Origin: Emticicia sp.
GTDB taxonomy: Bacteria; Bacteroidota; Bacteroidia; Cytophagales; Spirosomataceae
Assembly (NCBI GenBank): GCA_017495105.1
Contig: JAFEIL010000432.1
Span: forward strand, 1 to 43,249
Length of the DNA: 43,249 bases
Direction of reading: 5' to 3'
Below the pieces are notes generated by a model. That model was not told the DNA's origin. It searched no databases and saw only the letters and a program-made list of their open reading frames with translations. A program made the position numbers and the translations under genes. This document shows, piece by piece, positions 7,378-16,758 of the stretch; positions within the stretch are counted from its first letter, which is position 1; each line of letters starts with the position of its first letter.

Positions 7378-8658
7378 TTAAGATTTTTTAACCAAAATAT
7401 TGTGTAAGAATGATGTTCTTTCCTTATAAATATTTTCAACTTTATCCATTCTTGATTTCAGGTTTGCTTTTGCTTTGCTATAGTCTTTCCAAACTTCACG
7501 CAAGCGGTCGGCAATTTGTGTGCCCGTTGTTTTATCTATTTCAAAAACCCAATTATTAAAATCTAAATCATAATACATCTGTCCTTTAATGGTATCTTCT
7601 GGTTGACGTAAATAAAAGCAGGGTGTTCCGTTTGCCGCAGCAATAATTGGAGAATGACATTCAAAACTTAAAACAGTGTGAGCCTTGGCATAAATAGAAG
7701 CGGCTTCGTCGGGTAGCCAATAACCCCGTTTTATAACAAACGGTTTTACGTCTTCTGGTAGCGGATTTATAAGTAGTTCGTCCATTATATCAACGGCATA
7801 AGTCATTTCTGGACAAATCAATACCTTATTTCCCGTTTCACGCACCCATGCAATCATTGCTTCACGAAGTTTGGCATGGTCGATTTCTTTGTATTTCTCG
7901 TTTGTTTCTTCTACCTGTTTTATTTTTTCAGTATTCCAGCCATTGTTGTTTGGGTTGAATTTATGATATGGCGTGTAGCGTAAACGAGGAACGGCACAAA
8001 TAAATTTCTTATCTTCCAAACCGTTTGCTTTCAAAAAAGCATTTCCTTTTTCATCATCACGAATATTCATAAAAAAAGTAGCATCGGGAGCAAATTGTAC
8101 ATGATTACCTGTTATTCCGACTTTTTTTAAGTGTTCTATTGACTTGGTTTCACGGGTATAAATAAAGGCTGCTTTTTGCAAAATTTCTTGGTGATATTTG
8201 CTCGGATTTTCGAGAGTTGTGCCATAAACACCAAAAGGTTTGGTAGTATGTTTCATCCAACTTGCCAAGTTATCTGCACCTACCAAAAGTGGACCCGAAC
8301 CGTGAACCATCAAATCCGCTTTTGTAAATACGTCCATGATTTCAGGATTTTCAACCTCTTTATTACTATCTACGGCACCGTAAATAATTTTTACTTTGGG
8401 GAAATTTTTGTTTAGTAATTTCTTTACTTCTTCGCCTTTGCTTTTTTTCCATAAAATCACCGTTGCCTTCGGAATAAAAGTTTCTAAAACATGGAGTAAT
8501 CCTGGTGTGTGTCCAATATCACCGATGTTTACATCTTGCCATCCCGAAACCAATAAAATCGTTGGATTTGGTTTTTTGATAGCTTTAGTAATAAATGAGG
8601 TGAATAATAAACTTGCCGAAAATAGGCTTGTTTGTTCAATGAATTTTCTGCGTTTCAT
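7378..8658 (-). CDS. Polysaccharide pyruvyl transferase family protein with exported, Tat-like leader
   Basis: From the ATG at 8658 the protein has 426 residues. I prefer this start to the one at 8700 because it begins MKRRKFIEQ, a twin-arginine-like leader followed by a hydrophobic run, and it clears the upstream gene's stop at 8676. Family landmarks are the NIGDIGHTPGLLHVLE nucleotide-fold start, VHGSGPLLVGADN and, near the C-terminus, CHSPIIAAANGTPCF. Classical members add pyruvate ketals to glycans using phosphoenolpyruvate in the cytoplasm. Export and a place in a degradation locus argue for another role, perhaps binding or processing a pyruvylated glycan; that is inference. ROK follows after 5 bases. 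Confidence 0.75.
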   Translation of the reverse strand: MKRRKFIEQTSLFSASLLFTSFITKAIKKPNPTILLVSGWQDVNIGDIGHTPGLLHVLETFIPKATVILWKKSKGEEVKKLLNKNFPKVKIIYGAVDSNKEVENPEIMDVFTKADLMVHGSGPLLVGADNLASWMKHTTKPFGVYGTTLENPSKYHQEILQKAAFIYTRETKSIEHLKKVGITGNHVQFAPDATFFMNIRDDEKGNAFLKANGLEDKKFICAVPRLRYTPYHKFNPNNNGWNTEKIKQVEETNEKYKEIDHAKLREAMIAWVRETGNKVLICPEMTYAVDIMDELLINPLPEDVKPFVIKRGYWLPDEAASIYAKAHTVLSFECHSPIIAAANGTPCFYLRQPEDTIKGQMYYDLDFNNWVFEIDKTTGTQIADRLREVWKDYSKAKANLKSRMDKVENIYKERTSFLHNILVKKS

Positions 8659-8675
8659 AAGATTATTTCTAAATA

Positions 8676-10055
8676 TTATTGAACTTCGTACGCTCCACAA
8701 TCAACTGAAGCCCCTTTTGGACGAGCCACACCTTTGATATCTTTGGGTGAAAAAATACTTTTCGTACCTGCATCAATGGCTGGGCTACCCACTTTTACAG
8801 CGAAATTAGCTAACGTACCATCAGTAGAAATATTAACAAACTGTGGGTCAAGCACTTTATCGTTTGGCCCTTTTATCGCTACTTTTCCTACAAAATAGAT
8901 ATTATAGTCGTATGTTACGTTGGTATTTTTATTATTGGAATTGCAATTTCCGCCAGCTTTGGTATAAATAATATTGTTCATGATTTTTACATCATTGCAG
9001 GTATTGGCAAAAATATCGGCATATGTCAGCATGACTTGGGCATTATTATAGGCAGTATTATTGATAATATCAATGTGTGCGGCATCAAATGCGTGAATCC
9101 CCGAACCACCGTTATTAAAACTTACATTGTTCTCGACTAATGTTCGACCTTTATAAGGTTTGTCGGTAGCCGTTGAGTTATAAGGACGCAGATTTACGTC
9201 AATGATAATACCATTCCCATCGCTCAATCTCTGTTGACTAATCCATGGAATGGTTGTTTTGTTATTATAACAAATATTATTGCGAACAATGTTTTTATAT
9301 CCAGCATTTGAGTCAGTATCAAAGGGGGTTAAAATACTGATTCCGCTTCCACCATACATCATATACCAAGCATTATTATAAACAGTATTTCTTTCAAAAG
9401 TTGTATAATCCGCTTGAATTGAACTCAATCCGCCACCAGGAAAATCGTGTACTATGCAATTACGAATGATAACATGGTGCGGAAATTTTGATTCAGTAGC
9501 TGGGCCACCAATGCTAATACCATTCATATTATAAGTGGCATACAAACTATTGTTATTACCACCTGCTACTTTATCATTATATGAAGCCAAAGCATCATTA
9601 TATGTCAAATTTTGATTATTGCCTTGAAATTCAATTCCATCGACTACAATATATGAGGCATTGATAGAAACGGCATTCCAAAAAGCCCCTAAAAAAGAGA
9701 ATTTTGGGGAATGACCTTTATAAGCTTTGTAGGTAATGTACTTTCCATCACTACCCGATTTATTAAGTTGAATTGTTGTAGCTGGAAGATAATTACCATT
9801 CATAATAAAAACAGTATCGCCCGGGGCCGCTAAATTTTGACCCGCTGTTATTGTCTTTAATGGCGAAGAAATTGATAATCCATTATTTGCATCAGACCCA
9901 GTTCCATCGGATACGTAATAGCTTTTACTTAATGACGTTGTGATAGGAGGTTGTGGAGTAATAACGGTAATATTACCAACTTCTTTTTGGTCACACCCAA
10001 AGAGCGATGTGCATGGAAAGAATCCAATAAATGTCAATTTTAGACTGTTTTTCAT
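8676..10055 (-). CDS. Lipoprotein with right-handed parallel beta-helix (putative polysaccharide lyase-like)
   Basis: The 459-residue protein has a lipoprotein leader with a lipobox ending LFGC (C21). The mature part starts with SKSYYVSDGTGSDANNG and SPLKTI, as in many PL1/PL9-like beta-helix proteins. It then shows serial coils with Asn ladders (IIRNCIVHD, FERNTVYNNA, VRNNICYNN, VENNVSFNN, INNTAYNNA, MNNIIY), and ends with the GSPAIDAGT...DCGAYE block seen in extracellular 'choice-of-anchor Q' proteins. It may be a surface-exposed lyase making the unsaturated ends that GH88 removes. I cannot assign a PL family or catalytic residues, so an epimerase or a binding protein is possible. About 300 bases separate it from the GH88 gene, and it likely has its own promoter. 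Confidence 0.75.
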   Translation of the reverse strand: MKNSLKLTFIGFFPCTSLFGCDQKEVGNITVITPQPPITTSLSKSYYVSDGTGSDANNGLSISSPLKTITAGQNLAAPGDTVFIMNGNYLPATTIQLNKSGSDGKYITYKAYKGHSPKFSFLGAFWNAVSINASYIVVDGIEFQGNNQNLTYNDALASYNDKVAGGNNNSLYATYNMNGISIGGPATESKFPHHVIIRNCIVHDFPGGGLSSIQADYTTFERNTVYNNAWYMMYGGSGISILTPFDTDSNAGYKNIVRNNICYNNKTTIPWISQQRLSDGNGIIIDVNLRPYNSTATDKPYKGRTLVENNVSFNNGGSGIHAFDAAHIDIINNTAYNNAQVMLTYADIFANTCNDVKIMNNIIYTKAGGNCNSNNKNTNVTYDYNIYFVGKVAIKGPNDKVLDPQFVNISTDGTLANFAVKVGSPAIDAGTKSIFSPKDIKGVARPKGASVDCGAYEVQ

Positions 10056-10354
10056 GTATAAATTAAGAAATTTAAATTTATATAAGAAACGCTATCTAAT
10101 GGTATTTTTCCCGTTAATTTTTAGATTATATTCTTTCCGTTTTACTTTTAACCAAAAAAACATTTCTATTTAGAGTTTAATAGATTTTTTCTTATACATG
10201 ATTTATACATCACAAAAGTTTTCTAAAATTCGGCATGAATAATTTTTATATACTTAAAAAATCCCATTGAACTGTAAAATTCAAAAGGATTTTAAAATAT
10301 ATATTTCTTAATAGGGAGACTAAAATCTTTTGGAAAACAACAACAAAATTGTTT
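10056..10354. other. Intergenic region between GH88 and beta-helix genes
   Basis: This 299-base AT-rich gap holds two hairpins after the GH88 stop (listed separately). The part nearest the beta-helix gene has the string TATTTTTCCCGTT at 10103-10115, which recurs between the sigma and FecR genes near 40.6 kb. A promoter for the beta-helix gene is expected here, but I found no clean TAnnTTTG. No ORF is convincing. Confidence 0.5.
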
Positions 10355-10356
10355 TC
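10256..10356 (-). terminator. Tandem hairpins after GH88
   Basis: GAAAACAA at 10333-10340 pairs with TTGTTTTC at 10349-10356, starting at the GH88 stop codon. Further downstream on the minus strand, AAAATCC (plus 10258-10264) and GGATTTT (10287-10293) form a second stem, with an inner TGAA/TTCA pairing. On the minus strand the second stem runs into a short T-run. Together they likely end or attenuate the sigma-FecR-SusCD-GH88 transcript. The stems are A-T rich. Confidence 0.45.
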
Positions 10357-11530
10357 AATTTTTTATCTTATCTAGTATTCTTTTTCTAAGGAGAGCTTCC
10401 AAGTAATAATAATCAGCATATACGATTGGTACATTTATCTCATGTTTTCCTGGTAAATGTCCAGTACTATTATTTAATAAAAAACCTCCATTTGTTTTAG
10501 GTTTACACATGTAATTGTTGCTAACATTAGCTATAATTCGGTCAGCGATTTCCCTGTAATATATGTTTTTTCCTGAAACTTGAATACTCATTTCATAAAA
10601 AGCAGAAGCCATTATTGTGGCAGCCGAAACGTCTCGTGGAGCATTTGGAATATTAGGTGCATTAAAATCCCAATAGGGAATTAAGTCTTTTGGTAAATTT
10701 GGATGATTTAATAAGAATTCAGCTATTTTCTCAGCTTGTTTTAAGTAAACTTTATTACCAGTTTCTCGATAACACATACTAAAACCGTATAATGCCCATG
10801 CCTGCCCCCTTGCCCATGCAGATTCGTGACTATACCCTTGGTGGGTGTTTTTCTTGGTAACTTTTCCAGTTTTTGCATCATAATCAATTACATGATAAGA
10901 ACTATAATCTTCTCTAAAATGATTTTTCATGGTAGTATTGGCATGATTTATTGCAACATTATAAAATAGCGAATCTTGGGTTTGTTTAAATGCCCAAAAT
11001 AATAAGTCTAAATTCATCATATTGTCGATGATTACCGGAAACGCCCATTTGTCGGTGCTGTGATCCCAAGACCTCATACTACCTACTATTGGATTATATC
11101 TAGTGCAAAGCGTACGTGCCGATTGTAGCAAAATTTCTCTATAAGCTGGATTTGAGCTTAGTCTATAGCCATTCCCAAAACTACAATACAACTTAAACCC
11201 CAAGTCGTGGGTAGTTTTATCATTTTTTTCATTTTCAATTGGGGCAGTAAATTCTATGGCTTTTTGTTTCCAAAATTCGTCATTTGTTAATTCGTACGTG
11301 TACCAAAGATTTCCAGCATAAAATCCAGATGTCCAATCTTTTGAAGGAACCATAAAAAGTGTATCGTCTCTCATGGATCTTGGACTTACAACTTTTGGAT
11401 TTCTCAATTTTGCTTTCGCAACTTCTGACAAAGAATATTTTAATTGCCTTGTAATTTTTTTATTTAAAGACTGCCCCTTTATTCCAAAGGTAACAAGACA
11501 CATTAAGCTTATAAAAAAGAATGATTTCAT
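10355..11530 (-). CDS. GH88 unsaturated glucuronyl hydrolase
   Basis: The 391-residue protein has a signal peptide (about 1-19) and an (alpha/alpha)6 glycoside hydrolase family 88 fold. THDLGF (D109) and IIDNMMNLD (D169) match the two key Asp positions of GH88. RGQAWALYGF and the C-terminal YADYYYLEALLR are further family marks. GH88 enzymes hydrate the 4,5-double bond of unsaturated uronic acids left by polysaccharide lyases, releasing a 5-keto-uronate. This predicts a lyase partner and a uronate-containing glycan; the beta-helix protein downstream is the only candidate here. A 111-base gap with a 17-bp inverted repeat separates it from SusD. Confidence 0.88.
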   Translation of the reverse strand: MKSFFFISLMCLVTFGIKGQSLNKKITRQLKYSLSEVAKAKLRNPKVVSPRSMRDDTLFMVPSKDWTSGFYAGNLWYTYELTNDEFWKQKAIEFTAPIENEKNDKTTHDLGFKLYCSFGNGYRLSSNPAYREILLQSARTLCTRYNPIVGSMRSWDHSTDKWAFPVIIDNMMNLDLLFWAFKQTQDSLFYNVAINHANTTMKNHFREDYSSYHVIDYDAKTGKVTKKNTHQGYSHESAWARGQAWALYGFSMCYRETGNKVYLKQAEKIAEFLLNHPNLPKDLIPYWDFNAPNIPNAPRDVSAATIMASAFYEMSIQVSGKNIYYREIADRIIANVSNNYMCKPKTNGGFLLNNSTGHLPGKHEINVPIVYADYYYLEALLRKRILDKIKN

Positions 11531-11546
11531 ATATAATTATAGATAA

Positions 11547-11619
11547 AAGCCTGTTTAAACCCAAATTTTTATCAACGAGTGTTTAAAGGCGTCAATACAT
11601 TATGGGTATAAACAGGCTT
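11547..11619 (-). repeat. 17-bp inverted repeat between SusD and GH88 genes
   Basis: AAGCCTGTTTAAACCCA at 11547-11563 pairs with TGGGTATAAACAGGCTT at 11603-11619 with one mismatch, enclosing 39 bases. On the minus strand the second arm runs into TTTATC. It lies 17 bases upstream of the GH88 start and could be a terminator/attenuator that sets expression of SusCD above that of the enzymes, or a 5' RNA structure. Confidence 0.55.
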
Positions 11620-11641
11620 AATTTAATACATCAGAAATTAA

Positions 11642-13147
11642 TTAATAGCCAGGATTTTGCGGGGCTAAATTTGGATTAATGGCAATTTCAGTACTTGGAA
11701 TTGGCATCAAGTAATCTCTTTTGGAATCAAATGCCGAGCGAGGCTCTAGTGAATTTGGTCCTTTGAACACCTCATCACCTAATTTTCTTCTTTTGATGTC
11801 ATACCATCTTTTAAATTCAAATGCCAATTCTAAACGTCTTTCTTCAAGCACTAAGTTGATAAAATCTGCTTTACCAAGATTAGTAGGCACATTTGTTGGA
11901 AATGTTTGTGCCTTTCCTCCAGCATTTCTTGCCCTTGCCCTAATCTGATTTAAATATCCATAAGCCTCGTCATTTGGTCCAGAAATTTCGCCAATAGCTT
12001 CGGCAGCAATTAATAATACTTCAGCGTACCTAAAATCATTGTAATTGAAATCAGAATATCTTGCACCAGCTCCAGCATTTCCTGGGAAGCGTCTCCATTT
12101 GTCAATATGAGGTCTTGGGTCAGGAAACGTTGTATAAGGATACACCTTACCAGCTATTATGCAAGTATCTTGAAAACTTACTTTTTTACGGTAATCTCTG
12201 CTATCCCAAGTAGTATATACTTTTAAAGAAGGCACTAATACACCAAAACCGCCCACTTCTGGAAGTCTATTGCCTACCATAGGAGCCATGAGGTCGTCGT
12301 TATAATTTCCCGAACTGATGTTTCCCAAGAAATCAACAGCAAAGATTGTTTCTTTAATGGCATCGGCTTTGGTTGCAACAAATAAGTCTTGGTAGTCCGA
12401 TTCCAAACGATAACCAAATTTATCTTTGTTATCAATTACATATTTTGCTTCAGCGTATGCTTTTGGGTAATTGCCTTGGGTTAAATAAAGCGATGCAAGA
12501 TAAGCAGCTGCGGCACCTTTCGATGGGCGACTTCGCACGTCACTAGCTTGTTTGTCGGGCAACCATTGTTTAGCATATTCTAAATCGACAATTAATTTTT
12601 TATAAATCTCCTCTTCCGATATTTTTCCGATTGTCTTGACGCTTTCGGGGTCGCTTACGAAACTATCAATGTATGGAAGGCTTCCAAAATTACGAACTAA
12701 ATGAAAATAACTAAATGCTCGAACAAACTTTGCTTCTGCGATTAATGGATTTATTTCAGCCTCGGGCAAACCCAAACTTTTTGCACCTGCTTCGGCAGAG
12801 TTTGCAGCACTTATAACTTGAAACCATATTGGCCAAAATCTTGCCACCATACCGTTTGAAGCCTCCATCGTAAAGTCATTAATCTGAATACGCTCAGCTG
12901 AAGTACCTCGATTTCCAATATCCACCATATCACTTCTCAACATGATTGCAGATAAAAATTGTCGCCCAAATAAAGGCTCAGAAGCCAATGAACTGTATGC
13001 ACCAAAAATGGCACTTTCTACATCTCTTTTACTTTTGTAAAAACCATCTGGCGATAACAATCCAATAGGTTTTTCGGTCAAATCAGCACATGAAAATGTA
13101 AGGTTTGCTATGAAAGCAATCAAAATAATATTTATTATGTTTTTCAT
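11642..13147 (-). CDS. SusD/RagB-family glycan-binding lipoprotein
   Basis: The 501-residue protein has a lipobox ending TFSC (C20) and a SusD/RagB architecture. The N-terminal domain has DGFYKSKRDVESAIFGAYSSL, the middle has TPR-like helices (AEAKFVRAFSYFHLVRNFG), and the C-terminal RagB domain has the usual 'RYAEVLLIAAEA', 'LEERRLELAFEFKRWYDIKR' and 'LMPIPSTEIAINPNL' blocks. SusD proteins form the lid on the SusC pore and capture glycan on the cell surface. It starts 11 bases after its SusC partner. The sequence does not reveal ligand specificity. Confidence 0.93.
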   Translation of the reverse strand: MKNIINIILIAFIANLTFSCADLTEKPIGLLSPDGFYKSKRDVESAIFGAYSSLASEPLFGRQFLSAIMLRSDMVDIGNRGTSAERIQINDFTMEASNGMVARFWPIWFQVISAANSAEAGAKSLGLPEAEINPLIAEAKFVRAFSYFHLVRNFGSLPYIDSFVSDPESVKTIGKISEEEIYKKLIVDLEYAKQWLPDKQASDVRSRPSKGAAAAYLASLYLTQGNYPKAYAEAKYVIDNKDKFGYRLESDYQDLFVATKADAIKETIFAVDFLGNISSGNYNDDLMAPMVGNRLPEVGGFGVLVPSLKVYTTWDSRDYRKKVSFQDTCIIAGKVYPYTTFPDPRPHIDKWRRFPGNAGAGARYSDFNYNDFRYAEVLLIAAEAIGEISGPNDEAYGYLNQIRARARNAGGKAQTFPTNVPTNLGKADFINLVLEERRLELAFEFKRWYDIKRRKLGDEVFKGPNSLEPRSAFDSKRDYLMPIPSTEIAINPNLAPQNPGY

Positions 13148-13158
13148 TTTTTCGAGGT

Positions 13159-16100
13159 TTAAAATCCAATGTTTAGTCCAATTGTATAAGATTTAGCGTT
13201 AGGATAACTGCCATAATCTAAACCAAGGTTGCGATTAGCAGCACTTCCGCTACCATCAGAATTATAATTTACTTCTGGGTCATAACCAGGGTACTTGGTA
13301 AACGTCAGGATATTTTGAGCACTTGCATATATTCTGAGTTTACTAATAAATGCTTTTTTAAGCATATTTGAGGGCAGATTATAGCCTATTGCAAGGTTTT
13401 TGAGGCGAGCATAGCTACCATCATAAACCCATCTCGTAGAAACCCTTTGTGTACGGCTTAAAGACCTTTTTGGTATTTCAGTATTCGTATTGGATGGTGT
13501 CCAACGGTTGAGAGCCTTGGTAGTTGAATTATATGGACTCGCCATAGATTCTATTTCAAGTAGTGTAAAACTCAACAAATCATTACCTTGTGAACCTTGA
13601 AAGAAGATATTCAAGTCAAAATTTTTGTATTTGAAATCATTACTGATTCCCCAAATAAATTTTGGATTTGGGTTGCCTACAATTTGGCGGTCATTAGCAT
13701 CCAGTTTTCCGTCTCCGTTCAAATCCTTAAACTTCTCTCCACCTGCTACAGTTTCAAACCCTGCACCTGGTAAAAAAGCATCTCCTGTTTGGTAAACACC
13801 TTCATATACCCAACCTAAAAAACTACCAACTGGCTGACCAACTCTTAAAATTTGGGTGTTACCTAAACCAATCATGTGGCCAGGACCAGCACCATATTGT
13901 ATATCATTATTATCAGGCAATTCGAGTACTTTGTTTTTATTGGCTGACACATTTATGTCGACATTCCATTTAAATGCACCAGTCAAAACCTTTGAATTCA
14001 AACCAATTTCAAATCCTTTATTTTCAACTTTTCCAATATTTTTCAACTGTGTTTGAAAACCAGAATATTGGGGCAACGGTACACTAAACAATAGGTCTTT
14101 TGTAACTCTATTATAATAATCTAATGTAAGGTTAAAACGGTTATTTAAAAAACTAATATCCGTACCCAAGTCAAACTGTGTTGTTGTTTCCCATGTTAAA
14201 TTATCGTTGGCGACTGTAGTTGGTCTGACCGCATTTACAATTTTTCCATTGATTACAGCTAATGTTGACGAGAAACCAGCTAATGTTTGATACGGTCCGA
14301 TTGCTTGATTTCCTGTAAGGCCATAACTTCCTCTAATTTTCCAAGAATCAAAGAGCTTAAAGTTTTTCATAAAAGCTTCATTCATTACATTCCATGCAAC
14401 TGCACCTGATGGGAAAAACGCCCATTTATTATTTTTACTAAAATTTGAAGAACCATCATATCGAGCATTTAAAGTCAATAAATAGCGGTCTTTAAATCCA
14501 TAATTGATTCGTCCGAAATAGGAAGATAATTGTGCTTCGGCTAAATTAGAATTTGGTGCTTGATACACAGAGGCAGAACCAAGATTCCAAATTGATACAG
14601 CATTAGTTATAAAAGATTGCCCTCTTGCTCCCCAGTTTTCAAATCTTGTTTTTTGGAATGAATATCCACCTAAAACACTCAAATTATGCAAGCCTGCAAA
14701 GGTTTTTGTGTAGGTTAGGTAGTTTTCATTGATAATATTGGTGTTTTTATTTCCGTCTTGGGTGGCTTCTCCGCCAACAGCCCTACCTTGATTTAATGTC
14801 GTCGGAATAAAAGTTCCTTGTCTTTGATTGTTTATTGACGCACCTAAGGTTGCCTTGAACTTTAAATTCTTTAAAATATCATAATCTACCGAAAAGTTGG
14901 ATTGTAATCGGTCATTTACTGATTCATTTAGACGTTCTGTAATAATGGCAAACGGGTTGTCAATCGGGTCACCTTGTAAAGCCAGCGTATATGTACCATC
15001 ACTATTATAAACACCTTGGTTAGGCATGAATTTAAAAGCTGACGATACGGCTCCTGCTTCATTTGCACCTCCAGAGCCTTCTTGTGTACGGGTTCCTTTT
15101 CGGCCTGTGCGTTGTGCGAAAAGATTAACACCGACTTTAATTTTTTCATTTACTTTAAATGACAAATTGTTTGTCAAAGAGTATCTTTTGAAATCAGTAC
15201 CAATAATGATACCTTTTTGGTCAAAAATTGAACCCGAGACATAGTATTTTACTGACTGATTACCACCAGAAAATGACAATTGGTGATTTTGAATTGCACC
15301 CGTTTTGAAAATTTGGTCTTGCCAATCGGTATTTCCACCTGGGGAAACATAGGTTGGAATTACTTCCTTTACATAAGCCGTATATTGTTCAGCATTCAGC
15401 AATTCAAGTCGGTTAATTTCATTCTGTGAAGAATAAGAGGTGTTAAATTCAACTTTTGTTTTACCCTCTTTACCTTGTTTTGTTGTTACCATTACCACTC
15501 CATTTGCACCTCTCGAACCATAAATAGCTGTAGCAGATGCATCCTTTAATACTTCAATTGACTCTATATCTTCGGGAGGAGGTAAGGTTCCGCCTACAAA
15601 ACCATCAATTACAAAAATGGGGTCACTACTGGCGTTGATTGAACTACCACCTCTGATTCTTATTTTGAAAGAAGCTCCAGGGTCTCCATTGTTAGATTGA
15701 ATTTGCACTCCAGCCGCTCTACCTTGCAAAGCCTGAGTGATTCCTCCAGCAGGATAAGCAGCAATCTGCTCGGCTTTCACTGAAGATACTGAACCTGTTA
15801 AATCTGATTTTTTTACAGTACCGTAACCAACCACCACAACTTCCTCAAGGGTTTTGTTATCGACTTTAAGTGAAACATTCAAGGTTGTTTTACTACCAAC
15901 TTCAATTTCTTGAGACTCAAAACCGATATAACTAAAAACCAAAATGGCTTTGGTGTCAGGTACACTGATTGAGTATTCACCATTTGTATTGGTAGTAATT
16001 CCTCGAGGCGTACCTTTTACACTTACGCTTACACTTGGTAATCCTTCGCCTTTTTCATCGGTTACAGTTCCCTTTACGGTATAATCCAATGAAATATTAT

Positions 16101-16512
16101 CGAATAAAGTGGAGTTAAATGCCTTACTTTCTATCAAACTGGTTGAATTAGTTTGCGTACTCAAAACTATCTTTTTGCCGGAAAGACGATATTTAATACG
16201 AAGCGGCAAGAAAAAAGCATCAAATGTCTCTTTCAAAGATTGATTTTGAACGTTGATAGAAACTTTTCTTTGGGCATCTATTGCCGCTGGGCTATACACG
16301 AATTTGAGGTTTGTTTCATTCTCAATTTGGGTAAGAATACTTTTGATTGATTTTTCTTCTGCTCGTAATGTAATTCGTTTTTCGAGCATTTCTTGGGAGA
16401 ATGAATCTTTGGCGTAGGAAAGTCCTACAAAGAGTATTGCCAAGCACAATTGAGTAACTGATATTCTCATGAGTTTGAGGAATATTACATCCTTTGGTAA
16501 TTTTATTTTCAT
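13159..16512 (-). CDS. SusC/RagA TonB-linked outer membrane protein with STN domain
   Basis: This 1117-residue TonB-dependent transporter has a leader (about 1-40), an STN signalling domain (46-118), a carboxypeptidase-regulatory-like domain (145-217), the TonB-box-like EVVVVGYG (224-231), a plug with SRGANGVVMVTTK, and a C-terminal beta-barrel ending in GLNIGF. STN domains contact the periplasmic part of FecR-type anti-sigma factors. The sigma/FecR genes just upstream therefore fit a trans-envelope circuit in which substrate binding induces this locus. A 246-base gap after FecR could hold its own promoter. It forms a pair with the SusD gene after 11 bases. Confidence 0.93.
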   Translation of the reverse strand: MKIKLPKDVIFLKLMRISVTQLCLAILFVGLSYAKDSFSQEMLEKRITLRAEEKSIKSILTQIENETNLKFVYSPAAIDAQRKVSINVQNQSLKETFDAFFLPLRIKYRLSGKKIVLSTQTNSTSLIESKAFNSTLFDNISLDYTVKGTVTDEKGEGLPSVSVSVKGTPRGITTNTNGEYSISVPDTKAILVFSYIGFESQEIEVGSKTTLNVSLKVDNKTLEEVVVVGYGTVKKSDLTGSVSSVKAEQIAAYPAGGITQALQGRAAGVQIQSNNGDPGASFKIRIRGGSSINASSDPIFVIDGFVGGTLPPPEDIESIEVLKDASATAIYGSRGANGVVMVTTKQGKEGKTKVEFNTSYSSQNEINRLELLNAEQYTAYVKEVIPTYVSPGGNTDWQDQIFKTGAIQNHQLSFSGGNQSVKYYVSGSIFDQKGIIIGTDFKRYSLTNNLSFKVNEKIKVGVNLFAQRTGRKGTRTQEGSGGANEAGAVSSAFKFMPNQGVYNSDGTYTLALQGDPIDNPFAIITERLNESVNDRLQSNFSVDYDILKNLKFKATLGASINNQRQGTFIPTTLNQGRAVGGEATQDGNKNTNIINENYLTYTKTFAGLHNLSVLGGYSFQKTRFENWGARGQSFITNAVSIWNLGSASVYQAPNSNLAEAQLSSYFGRINYGFKDRYLLTLNARYDGSSNFSKNNKWAFFPSGAVAWNVMNEAFMKNFKLFDSWKIRGSYGLTGNQAIGPYQTLAGFSSTLAVINGKIVNAVRPTTVANDNLTWETTTQFDLGTDISFLNNRFNLTLDYYNRVTKDLLFSVPLPQYSGFQTQLKNIGKVENKGFEIGLNSKVLTGAFKWNVDINVSANKNKVLELPDNNDIQYGAGPGHMIGLGNTQILRVGQPVGSFLGWVYEGVYQTGDAFLPGAGFETVAGGEKFKDLNGDGKLDANDRQIVGNPNPKFIWGISNDFKYKNFDLNIFFQGSQGNDLLSFTLLEIESMASPYNSTTKALNRWTPSNTNTEIPKRSLSRTQRVSTRWVYDGSYARLKNLAIGYNLPSNMLKKAFISKLRIYASAQNILTFTKYPGYDPEVNYNSDGSGSAANRNLGLDYGSYPNAKSYTIGLNIGF

Positions 16513-16758
16513 TACTTTTGATTGTTTTTGTAAGATTTAAAGAGAATTTTGACGAAAACACCTCTGAGACTGTTCTAAACAATTTCAGAAAATCAAGGTC
16601 GGTGGTGGTGCAAACACTATCGACTTTTTTGTTAGTATGCTATTTTTTCTTCATAATGAGTTGCTTTTTTGTGAAAATGAATGGTTTTGACGCTTATCTT
16701 TATTTTGTTTTTTTACACTTGTTACTGATAAATTATAAAACTATTCGAGCTAGGTAGC
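16513..16758. other. Intergenic leader of the region C SusC gene
   Basis: The 246 bases between the FecR stop and SusC start have no convincing ORF. GAGCTAGGTAGCTC at 16747-16760 is a short hairpin overlapping the FecR stop. On the minus strand TAGTGTTTGC resembles a -7 element with one extra spacer base, but no -33 TTG is seen. A sigma-specific promoter for SusCD is expected here and cannot be proven by eye. Confidence 0.4.

Noticed and set aside
8659-8700. Longer N-terminus for the pyruvyl-transferase-family protein
   Set aside because: It would overlap the beta-helix gene's end and place 14 non-signal residues before a clear exported leader, so the ATG at 8658 is preferred.
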